Positions 33,021 to 41,997 of a stretch of 64,000 nt of DNA are shown in pieces (within the stretch, counting starts at the first letter, position 1; each line of letters starts with the position of its first letter). Position numbers and translations under genes: made by a program. The notes beneath the pieces were generated by a model. It made no database searches, was not told the origin of the DNA, and was given only the letters and a program-made list of their open reading frames with translations. Origin of the DNA: JBCBDX01 sp039815825 (GTDB taxonomy: Bacteria > Pseudomonadota > Alphaproteobacteria > Rhizobiales > Rhizobiaceae); the NCBI GenBank assembly GCA_039815825.1, contig JBCBYO010000009.1:41284-105283 (forward strand). Direction: 5' to 3'.

Positions 33021-34435
33021 AAGCTTTCCAGGAACCGGATGACGTCAGCGCGCTCTTGTGATGTCAAAGCAGCAAAATTGTCCCGCGCCGTCAGTGCTTC
33101 ACCGCCGTGCCACAGGATCGCTTCCTCCAATGAACGGGCGCGACCATCATGCAGGAAAAAAGTATGTCCGTTGACTGTTTCTGTCATACCAATTCCCCAA
33201 AGCGGCGTCGTACGCCATTCCGATCCCCGCCGGTCGGCCGTAGGATTTTGATCGGCAAGCCCTTCACCCAAATCATGAAGCAGGAAATCACTATAGGGCC
33301 AGATCAGTTGATTGCGTAAGGGCGCGTCAGCGTCTGCGCTGGTTGCAAATTTCGGCACATGACACGCCACACACTGGGTTTCATAGAACAATTGCTTGCC
33401 GCGCAACACCTGAGGGTCATTGACATCCCGACGCGCGGGTACAGCCAGGTGTTTGGAATAAAAAACTACCAATTCAAGCAGTTCATCCGCGATTTCCGGA
33501 TTGCCATCATCGTCGCCATGTATAGCGCCGAGGCAGGCGTCTTGTACTTTAGTGCAATCACCCCAGGAAGCCGGGCGCACGCGTGTAGACAAACCCATAT
33601 CATTGGAAAAAGCGGTCGTCGTTTGCGCCAGCAATGTTGGCGCCATGGCTTTCCACCCAAACCGCCCCAATTTTTCGCCGACCATCGGCAAGCGTCCGGA
33701 AATGCCGTCCCTATCCAAATCATTGGGATCGGTATGGGCGGCGATGGCTTCGGGCGTAATTGCCTCTATCAAGCCAAGGCCGATCATAGGTGGCGCGATC
33801 CGCGGATTGAGAGACACGCTTGGCGCTAGCGGTGCGGATGTTGTGTAAACCGGTTGCCGGAGCATCACCGTGGTGCCGTCACCGTATGTGAAGGGTAGGT
33901 CTTCGTATGCTACGGTCACTTTTCCTTCGCTTTGAAAGCCGACAATGGCCTGGTCCTGAAATTGATGACCAAAAACCGGATCAGGTCCGCCATCGGCATC
34001 GCTCAACCCGAAAAGCATAGATACCATGTTCACATCGCCCGGCTCAGGCGGATGACCACGGCCATCCTTAATGTGACAACCCTGGCAGGAGCGGGCGTTG
34101 AACAATGGCCCCAGCCCATCAGATGCGATGGTCGAAGATGGGGCAGGCACCCAAGGCCGGTCAAAGACACCGTTGCCGATAAAGAAATCGGATCTTTCTT
34201 CGAAGCTCAGTGCACCGGAGGGCAGCGAAAACGCATTGGTGTCAAAGCGCGTTGTGTTTGTGCCGGAGCCGCCCTGAAGTTCTTCAAATTGCTCGGCTTT
34301 TGTAAAGTCGTTGGTTGGCGCAAGAATGCGTGCTTTCCGCTCGGCGGCAGTTTCGGCCGCCGACGACGAGGGTAAGACCAACGCCGCGCAGGCGATCAAC
34401 ACAGAGGTTTTCGAAAAGACGCTCTTAGGTGTCAT
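33017..34435 (-). CDS. DUF1111 di-heme oxidoreductase-like cytochrome
   Basis: 472 residues with a signal peptide (ending PSSSAAET). Two c-type heme motifs are present, CQGCH at 117-121 and CVACH near 356. The family blocks GLGPLFNARSCQGCHIKDGRG, FGWKAMAPTLLAQ, SDFLLHDLGEGLAD and EWRTTPLWGIG..FLHDGRA confirm the thiol/di-heme oxidoreductase (DUF1111) family. It should be periplasmic and pass electrons. It lies between two imelysin genes, and this order suggests it changes iron redox state for uptake; that role is inference from context. Confidence 0.92.
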   Translation of the reverse strand: MTPKSVFSKTSVLIACAALVLPSSSAAETAAERKARILAPTNDFTKAEQFEELQGGSGTNTTRFDTNAFSLPSGALSFEERSDFFIGNGVFDRPWVPAPSSTIASDGLGPLFNARSCQGCHIKDGRGHPPEPGDVNMVSMLFGLSDADGGPDPVFGHQFQDQAIVGFQSEGKVTVAYEDLPFTYGDGTTVMLRQPVYTTSAPLAPSVSLNPRIAPPMIGLGLIEAITPEAIAAHTDPNDLDRDGISGRLPMVGEKLGRFGWKAMAPTLLAQTTTAFSNDMGLSTRVRPASWGDCTKVQDACLGAIHGDDDGNPEIADELLELVVFYSKHLAVPARRDVNDPQVLRGKQLFYETQCVACHVPKFATSADADAPLRNQLIWPYSDFLLHDLGEGLADQNPTADRRGSEWRTTPLWGIGMTETVNGHTFFLHDGRARSLEEAILWHGGEALTARDNFAALTSQERADVIRFLESL

Positions 34436-34479
34436 CGGTCAAAGAAGCTCCTGGCCAAACTTTGCGCGGCGCTGTGTTA

Positions 34480-35748
34480 TCACTGGAAGACCGCTGTCGG
34501 ATTATCGAGACTATCGGAGCCTTCGACGGTGATGTCAGACGCATTCAGCGCCGTAACGAGCGCTTCAATGCTACGGGTTTGATCGACCAAGGCATCAATT
34601 GCAGCTTGTACAATTGCGTTGCCTTCTTCGTTACCAAATCCGATCATCTGATCATAGCTCTCTTGTCCGCTATCGGCACGATCCTTCATCACGTGCATGG
34701 CGGCCATTGTTGCCTCCAGCTTCGCGGCCATTTCAGCGTTCAGATCCGTGTTCACCTCAGCCGCAAGACTCGCCAAAGATGGCACTTCAGTCATTGTTCC
34801 GTCAGAAGCGAGATACCGGCCCAGATATACATTTTGGATGCCCAGAGCATCATAATAGTGAGAATTGTGGGTGTTGTCGGCAAAACAATCATGTTCTTCT
34901 TCGGGATCATGCAGGATAAGGCCAAGCTTCATGCGCTCACCTGCCAATTCCCCGTAGCTGAGCGATCCAAGGCCGGTCAGGATGGCGGCGATGCCTTCAG
35001 CTTCCGATTTGCCTTCAAGGTCTGAGCGGGCGGCGCCGCCGGTGTCCCAAGCGGTGACGATTTCGTTCAGGTCCTTAATCAGCAAATCTGTTGCCGCAGT
35101 CAGATATTGGGCGCGGCGATCACAATTGCCATTGGTGCAGTTGGCGGTGTCGAAATCGGTGTGTACACGCGCTCCAGCGCCTGGCCCATTACCATTCAAA
35201 TCCTGGCCCCAAAGCAGGAATTCGATCGCGTGGTAGCCGGTTGCAACATTGGCCTCCACGCCATCGATTTCATGCAATTGCTGCAACAGGTCTGCGTTGA
35301 TCACCGATGCATCCAGTTGGCTGCCGCCGACTGAAACAGATGGGTTGGCGACAATATTGGCACGGAAGAAACCGTTTTCTTCGCTGTCCTCGCCGTAATA
35401 ATCCATGTCGACATAATCGATCAGGCCTTCATCGAGCGGCCAGGCATTGACCCTACCTTCCCATGCATCGACCACTGAATTGCCAAAACGATAGGCTTCG
35501 GTCTGTTGATAGGGAACCCGTGCTGCGAGCCAAGCATCCTTGGCTGCCTGGTGTGTCTGCGCGCTTGGGGCGGCGACAAACGCATCAATGGTCGCATCAA
35601 GCGCCATGGCCGCTGACAGGCTGTCAGAATATTTTACCAACGCCAGATCTGCATAGCCGTTGATGACATCACGTGCGGTTTGCGCATGGGCAATGCTGCC
35701 GGTGAGAAGGGTCGCCATAGCGATTGGCAAGATCAGTTTTCTGGTCAT
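34480..35748 (-). CDS. Imelysin-family iron-regulated protein (IrpA-like)
   Basis: 422 residues from the ATG at 35748, chosen because a signal peptide starts there (MTRKLILPIAMATLLTGSIAHA). The GxHxxE imelysin motif is intact in ATGYHAIEFLLWGQDLNG. Other blocks: YADLALVKYSDSLSAAMAL, WLAARVPYQQTEAYRFG, SYGELAGERMKLGLILHDPEEEHDCFADNTH. Such proteins are iron-induced or iron-repressed periplasmic iron-binding components. First gene of the four-gene unit; a TGA-N9-TCA box sits 47 bases upstream. Confidence 0.93.
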   Translation of the reverse strand: MTRKLILPIAMATLLTGSIAHAQTARDVINGYADLALVKYSDSLSAAMALDATIDAFVAAPSAQTHQAAKDAWLAARVPYQQTEAYRFGNSVVDAWEGRVNAWPLDEGLIDYVDMDYYGEDSEENGFFRANIVANPSVSVGGSQLDASVINADLLQQLHEIDGVEANVATGYHAIEFLLWGQDLNGNGPGAGARVHTDFDTANCTNGNCDRRAQYLTAATDLLIKDLNEIVTAWDTGGAARSDLEGKSEAEGIAAILTGLGSLSYGELAGERMKLGLILHDPEEEHDCFADNTHNSHYYDALGIQNVYLGRYLASDGTMTEVPSLASLAAEVNTDLNAEMAAKLEATMAAMHVMKDRADSGQESYDQMIGFGNEEGNAIVQAAIDALVDQTRSIEALVTALNASDITVEGSDSLDNPTAVFQ

Positions 35749-35794
35749 GGGAGTTTTCCGATCACGAATTGTAGAGTTCCAACTGATATAATGT

Positions 35795-35809
35795 TGACTA
35801 TTTTTGTCA
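35795..35809. promoter_or_regulatory. RirA/IRO-type iron box between divergent units
   Basis: TGA-CTATTTTTG-TCA, inside the larger inverted repeat TTGAC..GTCAA, matches the TGA-N9-TCA pattern of alphaproteobacterial iron-responsive (RirA) boxes. The palindrome ATGAAGCTTCAT (35815-35826) and the imperfect TTGACAT-N5-ATGTCCAA lie just beyond it, so several regulators may bind. It can serve both the imelysin cluster and the gene at 35877. Confidence 0.65.
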
Positions 35810-35876
35810 AGTTTATGAAGCTTCATTAAATTGACATGCAAAATGTCCAAGATTTGTGACAATCAGGGAGCTGAAA

Positions 35877-36737
35877 ATGATCAAGATGACGTTGGTTGTC
35901 GCCACGACGTTACTGAGCTGCGTTGTAGCCACCGCTCAGGAAAATACGGTAGCTGCGCCCGTTGCCGATGTCGCCAACTATGATCCGACGCTTAGCGCAA
36001 AAGAGGCTGTTTTGGCCAATTGGGAATTGGCTGCCGCTGGCATCCGAGCAGGGCGTATTGTTAGTGCCAATATCGTTGAAATGGCGGAAACAGATGCGCC
36101 TTATGGCGTTTTGGTTCGCCAGGCGCAGTTTGCCCAAAAGACGATGGTGCAACGATATAATTCCGCATTGTGGATACAGTCCGCTACGGATCGTGGGGAA
36201 CAGTTCGAGATTGATGCAAACGCTCTGACCGATGCAGTAGCCGCGGTCAACGCGCCGTGCGACCTGACCGATTGTTCGGCGCAACGCGCCAAGCTTGTGG
36301 CAGCTTTTGAACGGGCAACAACAAAGCTGGAAACAGCGGCACAGGCCGCGCGCGCAGAGCTGGATTTGCGGGTGGACAAAATTGATGCGATTTTGCTCAG
36401 CGAACAATTGTCGATTATGTCGGACTATCTGGCCAGCACCGATTGGGGTCGGGATTTTCATCTCACCGAATTTGGCCGCGATGGCGAAGAATTGGCGGCG
36501 CGCATTGTCGGCGCCGTGGCTCTTTGGCGCAACATCGAACCCTATGTCGGTCTGGCAAACAAGGAAGTAGACGCGGCAATCAACGATGCATCGCGCCATT
36601 TGTTGCGCACGATGCGTCACAAGACTCGCGGTGCAACAGTCCTTGACTCTAATGGGCCCGAGATTGCGGAAATTAAAGCGGCTGCTGATGTGCTCGCTAT
36701 CGAGTTCAAACGGGCCGCAGCGCTTTTCGCTTCCTAA
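35877..36737 (+). CDS. Secreted helical protein, unknown function (iron cluster)
   Basis: 286 residues from the ATG at 35877, with AGGGAG upstream and a signal peptide (MIKMTLVVATTLLSCVVATAQ). The mature protein is mostly amphipathic helix, rich in Ala, Glu, Asp and Arg, with one close Cys pair (CDLTDC). Regions like QRAKLVAAFERATTKLETAAQAARAELDLRVDKI suggest coiled coil. The C-terminal half (VGAVALWRNIEPYVGLANKEVDAAI) may pack like an imelysin helical domain, but no GxHxxE is seen. Divergent from the imelysin cluster and 0 bases before the di-heme cytochrome gene. Confidence 0.75.
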   Translation: MIKMTLVVATTLLSCVVATAQENTVAAPVADVANYDPTLSAKEAVLANWELAAAGIRAGRIVSANIVEMAETDAPYGVLVRQAQFAQKTMVQRYNSALWIQSATDRGEQFEIDANALTDAVAAVNAPCDLTDCSAQRAKLVAAFERATTKLETAAQAARAELDLRVDKIDAILLSEQLSIMSDYLASTDWGRDFHLTEFGRDGEELAARIVGAVALWRNIEPYVGLANKEVDAAINDASRHLLRTMRHKTRGATVLDSNGPEIAEIKAAADVLAIEFKRAAALFAS

Positions 36738-37361
36738 ATGCATATAGGCCCCGTCATCGCGGGTATTTTGGTCAGCGCTAGCATTGCGCAGGCGGATCCT
36801 TTGCCGTCAGCGGTCGAGCAGTGTCTGTCCTGTCACGTGCAGGCGGACGGTTTAATCGATATTATCGGTCTGCAGGCGCTGAGTGCTTTACCGGCGGAAT
36901 GGCAATATCTTTTTGAAGACGCTTATGATCTCGATGGCAATGGCATTGCCGGCGCGATGCGGTATGTCAGCGGTTCAAACGGACCTTTGCCGGCCAGGTT
37001 TGGAACCAAACTGGCTGCAGCCAGCTTTGACGATTTCGCAAAGATCGCCGGCGCTGCCCACAATATCGTGCTCTCCGAAGAAGTCATTGAACAAGTGCGG
37101 CAGGTCTTTGAAGAACGTTCGCCACGCCCCGTTAGCCCGTTCCCGGACGCGGCCAGCCAGCGGGAATTTGTGACAAGAGGCTGCGCCGATTGCCACGTCA
37201 CCCGCACGTACGAGTTTCGAGGCGAAACCGTGATGCCGCTTAGCGATTTTTTGCTGCATGATCTGGGCGATGGCTTGCAACGAACCACGCCGCTTTGGGG
37301 CTGTGAGGGTTGTACCGATGGTAACCCACACACAACGTTGGAGAACCTTCAGGCCCAATAG
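36738..37361 (+). CDS. Di-heme c-type cytochrome, short DUF1111-related
   Basis: 207 residues with a signal peptide (HIGPVIAGILVSASIAQA). Heme motifs CLSCH (29-33) and CADCH (149-153). The end (VMPLSDFLLHDLGDGLQRTTPLWG) repeats the C-terminal DUF1111 block in the large cytochrome of this cluster (SDFLLHDLGEGLAD..RTTPLWG), so it looks like a shortened relative. A Cys pair near the end (CEGC) could be structural. A calcium-type loop DLDGNGIAGAM sits in the middle. Periplasmic electron carrier, probably co-transcribed with the gene before it. Confidence 0.88.
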   Translation: MHIGPVIAGILVSASIAQADPLPSAVEQCLSCHVQADGLIDIIGLQALSALPAEWQYLFEDAYDLDGNGIAGAMRYVSGSNGPLPARFGTKLAAASFDDFAKIAGAAHNIVLSEEVIEQVRQVFEERSPRPVSPFPDAASQREFVTRGCADCHVTRTYEFRGETVMPLSDFLLHDLGDGLQRTTPLWGCEGCTDGNPHTTLENLQAQ

Positions 37362-37362
37362 C

Positions 37363-37394
37363 AAAGGGCCGCAGCTATGCCGCGGCCCCTTTTG
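37363..37394. terminator. Bidirectional terminator
   Basis: AAAGGGCCGC pairs with GCGGCCCCTTT (one bulged C) around a loop at 37373-37381 and is followed by T on both sides. It separates the convergent cytochrome gene (ends 37361) and the DUF839-like gene (ends 37414). Confidence 0.85.
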
Positions 37395-37413
37395 GCATTG
37401 TCAATCGCGATGC

Positions 37414-39534
37414 TTACTGAAGCATGGACAGATCGATGGCTTCCTCTGGCAGGGCCAACTGATACATGAAGATCTGACCACCGCGGTCAGCTTCCACGTC
37501 CTTAACTTGACCACCGGACTTTGTCCGGTGCTGAACAACGCCGAGCAGCATGTGGTCGTTGACCGGGATCGTGGCATTGATTGCCGCCTCACCAGTGCCC
37601 GCGATTTCTTCAACAGTATAGAAGCTGCCGTCTTCTTTACGGGCCAACAGAGCTGTCATGTCCCAAGAACCTGAGAACTCGGATGTACGTGGCTTGTCGA
37701 GCGCACCGGCAAGTGCTGTTGCACCAGCTTGGGCGCGTGGACTTTCTGTACCACCTGCCATGGAGAGGAAGTAACCGCGGCCAGGCTCGGCAAGCGTCAT
37801 CGTATCTGTGTTCAGAACAATTGCGTATTTGCGCTCGCCGAAGGCATTACCGGAGTCCTCATCGGCCAACAGAACATCAGCGTCGGAACCTTTGATCCAC
37901 AACAGACCGTCAGGCGCAGTGGACTTGGCAAGACCGTCTTCGTCAGTTGCTTGTGTGCCCATACCACCGTGTTTGATGCCTTTGTCTGCAACTTCAATAG
38001 TCAGAGAGCCATCAACCGAAGACAGTGTACGCACGGCCATACCAGAAAGAACCGCAGGCAGTTCGCCATTGGCAGCTTCCAGTTCGGCGGCAAGATTTGT
38101 GAGCTCAAAGCTCATGTAGCCACCGTCTTGGCTCATAGATTGAACCCAACGTGTCTTTGAGATATCGGGATCGACGGCCGGATGTTCCGTTTTGGAGTCA
38201 CCAACCAGGAAGAGATGACCTTCAGGCTGCTCTTCTTCTTCTGTCCATTTGAACATTTCAGTCGCGCCGACTGCAACGGGCTTGTCCCAACCGCCCCATT
38301 GGTAGGATGTCGGAGCAAACGCGACGGGGAATTCCAACGCCGCATCCGGGTTGCCCATATAGGCTTCCATCATCTTGTCGTTGACAGATGGCGCGTCGAT
38401 ACCAAGGTCGGCAAATGTCTCCATCGCAACGGCAAGCCCGTAAATCTTCCCGTACAATAGGCCATTGCGCGCCAGGAACTGGTCCCGCTCATTGGCTGTT
38501 GATGATATTGGCAGACCGTTCGCGCCCGCGTCTTTTCGACCGACATAGATTTTTAGTGGTGCCGGTTCGTAGTTATGGTTGTAGCCGGCCAGAACCATCA
38601 CAACATAGTCCGGGTGCTGAGGGTTGATCGGCATGATTTTTTCATAGCCGGTCTGGCCCAGCGCAGGCACTGTGTAGGCTGTCTCGTTGGCGATATCGAC
38701 AACGATAGACGCAAGGCCCATGCCGTCGTTTGTATCCCAAACCTTGGAAACAACATCGCCTTCATCGTTGGTGATGTTGAACATGCGCTGGATGTTCCAC
38801 TCTTCGGCGTTGATCCAAACATCGTCTACCAACCCAATGCCGTCGCCATATTTGTTGGCTGGCTCGTAGTAAGAACCGCAGAAAGACTGGAAGAAGAAGT
38901 CAGCTTTTTGCAGCACGAACTTCGGTGCGAATTCAACATGCACCCCGTCCGGGCGAACCTGGTTGCCCCATACACCACCTTCAGAACGCGACTTAACTTC
39001 ATCGCCGAATACGTTGTAGATTTTGCTGAAGAGGTGCCCGGAGCCTTCAAGGATTGTAGACGCAGCATCTTCGTTTGACATGAAGTTTGCCAAACCTTCG
39101 CGGCTGTAATCGATTGTGTGGATGTGTGAACCGGTGAAAGTTACACCTGATTCCATCTCCCACGGATAAGTCTCGGTGGACATCGTTGCGTATGATTCTG
39201 ACTGGTAAGCCACGCGCACTGTGTCTTCGTCGAGCAACCATGCTGCGTTGCCATCTGGCCAACCGGTCAATGCCTTTCCGGTTTCGGCGTCAACTTCGCC
39301 CACCGTGGCTAAGGCTTTCATGCCAGCCAGAAATGGAAAGTCGATGTCGGCAGATTCGCCGTCTTTGATTTCAAAACCGTCGCCTGGTGTGCTTGCCTCA
39401 GCAACAAGCGCCGTTGTCTCACCGATTTTGATTTTGTCGCCGTGACCGCCGGCGATGGCCGTCAGCGCCGATGTGGCAAGCAAAGCTGCCGAAAAAGACA
39501 CAATAGAAAGTGTCGACTTGTCGAAAAGTGCCAT
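37414..39534 (-). CDS. Large secreted DUF839/PhoX-like protein
   Basis: 706 residues from the ATG at 39534 (AAGGGA upstream; an ATG three codons earlier would leave no room for it). Signal peptide LSIVSFSAALLATSALTAIAG. The long beta-rich chain has propeller-like blocks such as TDEDTVRVAYQSESYATM-type and WGGWDKPVAVGATEMFKWTEEE. Later come YEKIMPINPQHPDYVVMVLAGYNHN, then LYVG-type strand KIYVGRKDAGANG. These fit the DUF839/PhoX alkaline-phosphatase-like family loosely. Many acidic residues suggest calcium binding. If a phosphatase, it would release phosphate in the periplasm. I am sure of export and fold type, not of activity. Confidence 0.7.
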   Translation of the reverse strand: MALFDKSTLSIVSFSAALLATSALTAIAGGHGDKIKIGETTALVAEASTPGDGFEIKDGESADIDFPFLAGMKALATVGEVDAETGKALTGWPDGNAAWLLDEDTVRVAYQSESYATMSTETYPWEMESGVTFTGSHIHTIDYSREGLANFMSNEDAASTILEGSGHLFSKIYNVFGDEVKSRSEGGVWGNQVRPDGVHVEFAPKFVLQKADFFFQSFCGSYYEPANKYGDGIGLVDDVWINAEEWNIQRMFNITNDEGDVVSKVWDTNDGMGLASIVVDIANETAYTVPALGQTGYEKIMPINPQHPDYVVMVLAGYNHNYEPAPLKIYVGRKDAGANGLPISSTANERDQFLARNGLLYGKIYGLAVAMETFADLGIDAPSVNDKMMEAYMGNPDAALEFPVAFAPTSYQWGGWDKPVAVGATEMFKWTEEEEQPEGHLFLVGDSKTEHPAVDPDISKTRWVQSMSQDGGYMSFELTNLAAELEAANGELPAVLSGMAVRTLSSVDGSLTIEVADKGIKHGGMGTQATDEDGLAKSTAPDGLLWIKGSDADVLLADEDSGNAFGERKYAIVLNTDTMTLAEPGRGYFLSMAGGTESPRAQAGATALAGALDKPRTSEFSGSWDMTALLARKEDGSFYTVEEIAGTGEAAINATIPVNDHMLLGVVQHRTKSGGQVKDVEADRGGQIFMYQLALPEEAIDLSMLQ

Positions 39535-40112
39535 GAGAAGCATCCCTTATATCGTTACAAGACGACTGTTGACGGGTTATGTATAGTTTTGTTGACAGTT
39601 GCGATAGAAAATAGTTTTGACATATAAAGTTCACGAACCGTGATCGACACGGCGAACATCATGCGCGCCCAAAGGGGCAATCTCGCAAACAATTTATTTT
39701 CAATTTGACCAGCGATTGAGAATATGACCCGGCGATGACTATCGACCGTTTGGGTACACTTCTTCGAACTTGTCTGCGGCGACTGGTGCTGTCTTGCTTT
39801 CGCTCATAAAGGCAAAGCATTTCTGACTGTATGTCCGCCATTTCCATAATTCAAAAAACTATTCGAACCATTTCGCGCAATCAAACGATCAGACTGAACG
39901 GCTATTCAACAACCTTCCGAATGGTGGGCGATATACGTCGTTCGCGCGGCACTCTTTTGCCGTTAATCACGTCGCTCTTTCGCGCAGGTATGGTGCGTGT
40001 CCAATCGTACGCGTAATTTGAGGGATGATACCGGGGCGTCTTTCGCCGTTGCGAAAACGATCGATATCAGCATTCTGCTAACTGTAGCTTTAGTGCACAC
40101 AGGTAGCGATTG
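39535..40112. other. Intergenic stretch of about 580 bases
   Basis: Holds the promoter side of the DUF839-like gene (AT-rich, with several TTGACA hexamers at 39560-39625) and an inverted repeat TCACG-AAC-CGTGA near 39632-39644. Further right is a minus-strand reading frame of about 30 codons ending DKFEEVYPNGR-stop near 39740, which could be a gene remnant. No ORF here has a convincing ribosome site. Confidence 0.45.
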
Positions 40113-41534
40113 ATGCCAAATGACATAGACCTTGTGATCGAAGACGCACAACTCGTCACGCCCAGTGGTATTATTGAAGGCGATGTGGCGATCAGCGACG
40201 GCAAGATCGTGTCAGTTGGCACAAAGGTCGCAATCGCAAGAGAACATGTATCTGCGGCGGGCAAATGGGTGATGCCCGGCGGCGTCGACCCCCACGCTCA
40301 CATCGAACAAATGTCCGGGATGGGTCAGTGGAATGCTGACACGTTTGAAACGGCGACAAGGTCCGCGGCGATGGGCGGTACCACCAGCGTCATTTCATTT
40401 GCGGCACAGGCAAAGGGGCAGCGGCTTTCCGAAACGGTCGCTGATTATGCAGCGCGCGCTAAGAACGGTGCCATGATCGATCATGCGTTTCACATAACGT
40501 TGACGGATACAGCGGTTGAAGGATTTGAAGATGAACTTGCCGCGCTGATCAGGGCTGGCCATCGCTCTTTGAAGGTGTTTACGACATATAACATTAAGCT
40601 CGACGATTCCGAGCTCTTGCGTATTTTTCGCGTAGCGCGAGAACATGGAGCATTGGTGTGCGTCCATGCTGAGAATGATGCAATTATCGGCGAAGCGCGG
40701 GCGCGACTAATCAATGAAGGCAGGGTCACACCGTTGGACCACGCCCGATCCCGGCCCCGGATCGCAGAAATTGAAGCTGTCGAACGGATTTGCCGTTTTT
40801 CGGAGCACACCGATCAGCCCGTGATGCTGTTTCATATTTCAACGCGTGAAGGCGTAGCGGCAATCAAGGTTGCGCAGGCACGCGGCGCCCCGGTTTGGGC
40901 GGAAACCTGCCCCCATTACCTGTTCATGACAGAGGATATTTTGGACAAGCCTGGAATTGCAGGCGCTAAGTGGATGTGCTCGCCCCCGCAGCGAAAAGAG
41001 GATGACCAAGATGCTCTGTGGACCGCATTGTTGGAGGGGACGCTTGATTTGGTCTCGTCTGATCACGCGCCGTACCGTTTTGATGAGACGGGTAAATTAT
41101 CGGCAGGCCCAAACCCAGGTTTCCATCAGATTGCCAACGGGTTGCCAGGCCTCGAGACACGCTTGCCTTTGCTGTTCAACGCGATGGTTACAAAGGGTCG
41201 TGGCGGTCCTGAAGCCTTCGTCGAACTGACTGCAGCGGCTCCGGCAAGGCTTTATGGACTAAAAGAAAAGGGCTCAATAGCGGAAGGAATGGACGCAGAT
41301 ATCGTGATTTGGGATCCGGAAAAGATGGTAACCTACGCATCCAACGATCTGCATGATAATGTCGGTTACAATCCATGGGAGGGATTTTGCGTGACTGGTT
41401 GGCCAGAGCGGGTTTTCTTGCGTGGTCAGACGCTGGTGCAAGATGGCAAATTTCTTGGCGTGCCAGGAACCGGCAAGTGGATTAACCGGTCCGAACTGGC
41501 CACGAAACCCGGAAACCGCATCGATCGGAATTAG
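40113..41534 (+). CDS. Dihydropyrimidinase/hydantoinase-family amidohydrolase
   Basis: 473 residues from the ATG at 40113. Binuclear metal site complete: HxH in GGVDPHAHIEQ, the carboxylatable Lys in RSLKVFTTYN, His in CVHAENDAI, His in LFHISTREG and Asp in SSDHAPY. The N-terminal strand set (DLVIEDAQLVTPSGIIEGDVAI) is typical of cyclic amidases. It opens hydantoin, dihydropyrimidine or allantoin-like rings. The following VOC and DapA-like genes are not the usual partners of pyrimidine breakdown, so the true ring substrate may differ. Confidence 0.9.
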   Translation: MPNDIDLVIEDAQLVTPSGIIEGDVAISDGKIVSVGTKVAIAREHVSAAGKWVMPGGVDPHAHIEQMSGMGQWNADTFETATRSAAMGGTTSVISFAAQAKGQRLSETVADYAARAKNGAMIDHAFHITLTDTAVEGFEDELAALIRAGHRSLKVFTTYNIKLDDSELLRIFRVAREHGALVCVHAENDAIIGEARARLINEGRVTPLDHARSRPRIAEIEAVERICRFSEHTDQPVMLFHISTREGVAAIKVAQARGAPVWAETCPHYLFMTEDILDKPGIAGAKWMCSPPQRKEDDQDALWTALLEGTLDLVSSDHAPYRFDETGKLSAGPNPGFHQIANGLPGLETRLPLLFNAMVTKGRGGPEAFVELTAAAPARLYGLKEKGSIAEGMDADIVIWDPEKMVTYASNDLHDNVGYNPWEGFCVTGWPERVFLRGQTLVQDGKFLGVPGTGKWINRSELATKPGNRIDRN

Positions 41535-41539
41535 CGCGA

Positions 41540-41929
41540 ATGAACCGCCCGGCAGCCAGCAATGAATTGGCGATCACTTTTCTCTATTACCGGGATCTTC
41601 CTAAAGCCATGCGGTTTTACGAGGACGTGATCGGGCTTCCATTGGCTATCGATCAGGGTTGGTGCAAGATTTACAAAATTTGCACTGGCGCACATGTGGG
41701 CCTTGTTGATGAAACAAAAGGCATGAACAAATGGGCGCCAACCAAGCCGGTGCAGCTTTGCATTCGTGTTTCTGATGTCGACGAATGGTATGCTTATGCA
41801 ACAGCGAGCAAATTAGACAACTTGTCTGAGCTTTTTCAGAACGACGAGATCGGTATAAGGGCTTTTACATTTACTGATCCTGAGGGATATCAGATCGAGT
41901 TGCAGTCTGCGATAAGGCCAGATGCATAA
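41540..41929 (+). CDS. VOC-family (glyoxalase/dioxygenase-like) protein
   Basis: 129 residues forming one vicinal-oxygen-chelate module pair: ITFLYYRDLPKAMRFYEDVIGLPLAID starts the first half, and VQLCIRVSDVDEWYAYA with AFTFTDPEGYQIELQSA ends the second. The terminal Glu (QIELQ) is a usual metal ligand. It begins five bases after the amidohydrolase stop, so it should be in the same operon and may isomerise or lyse the ring-opened product. Confidence 0.88.
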   Translation: MNRPAASNELAITFLYYRDLPKAMRFYEDVIGLPLAIDQGWCKIYKICTGAHVGLVDETKGMNKWAPTKPVQLCIRVSDVDEWYAYATASKLDNLSELFQNDEIGIRAFTFTDPEGYQIELQSAIRPDA

Positions 41930-41997
41930 GCGCTCCAAAACCCATCCCGTTCATCGTGTTTCGATGGTTATGCCCACATATTTGCTGAGAACCACTA

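Noticed and set aside
39840..40016. Plus-strand ORF of 59-61 codons before the amidohydrolase
   Set aside because: No ribosome site, no recognisable motif, no coupling with the next gene.
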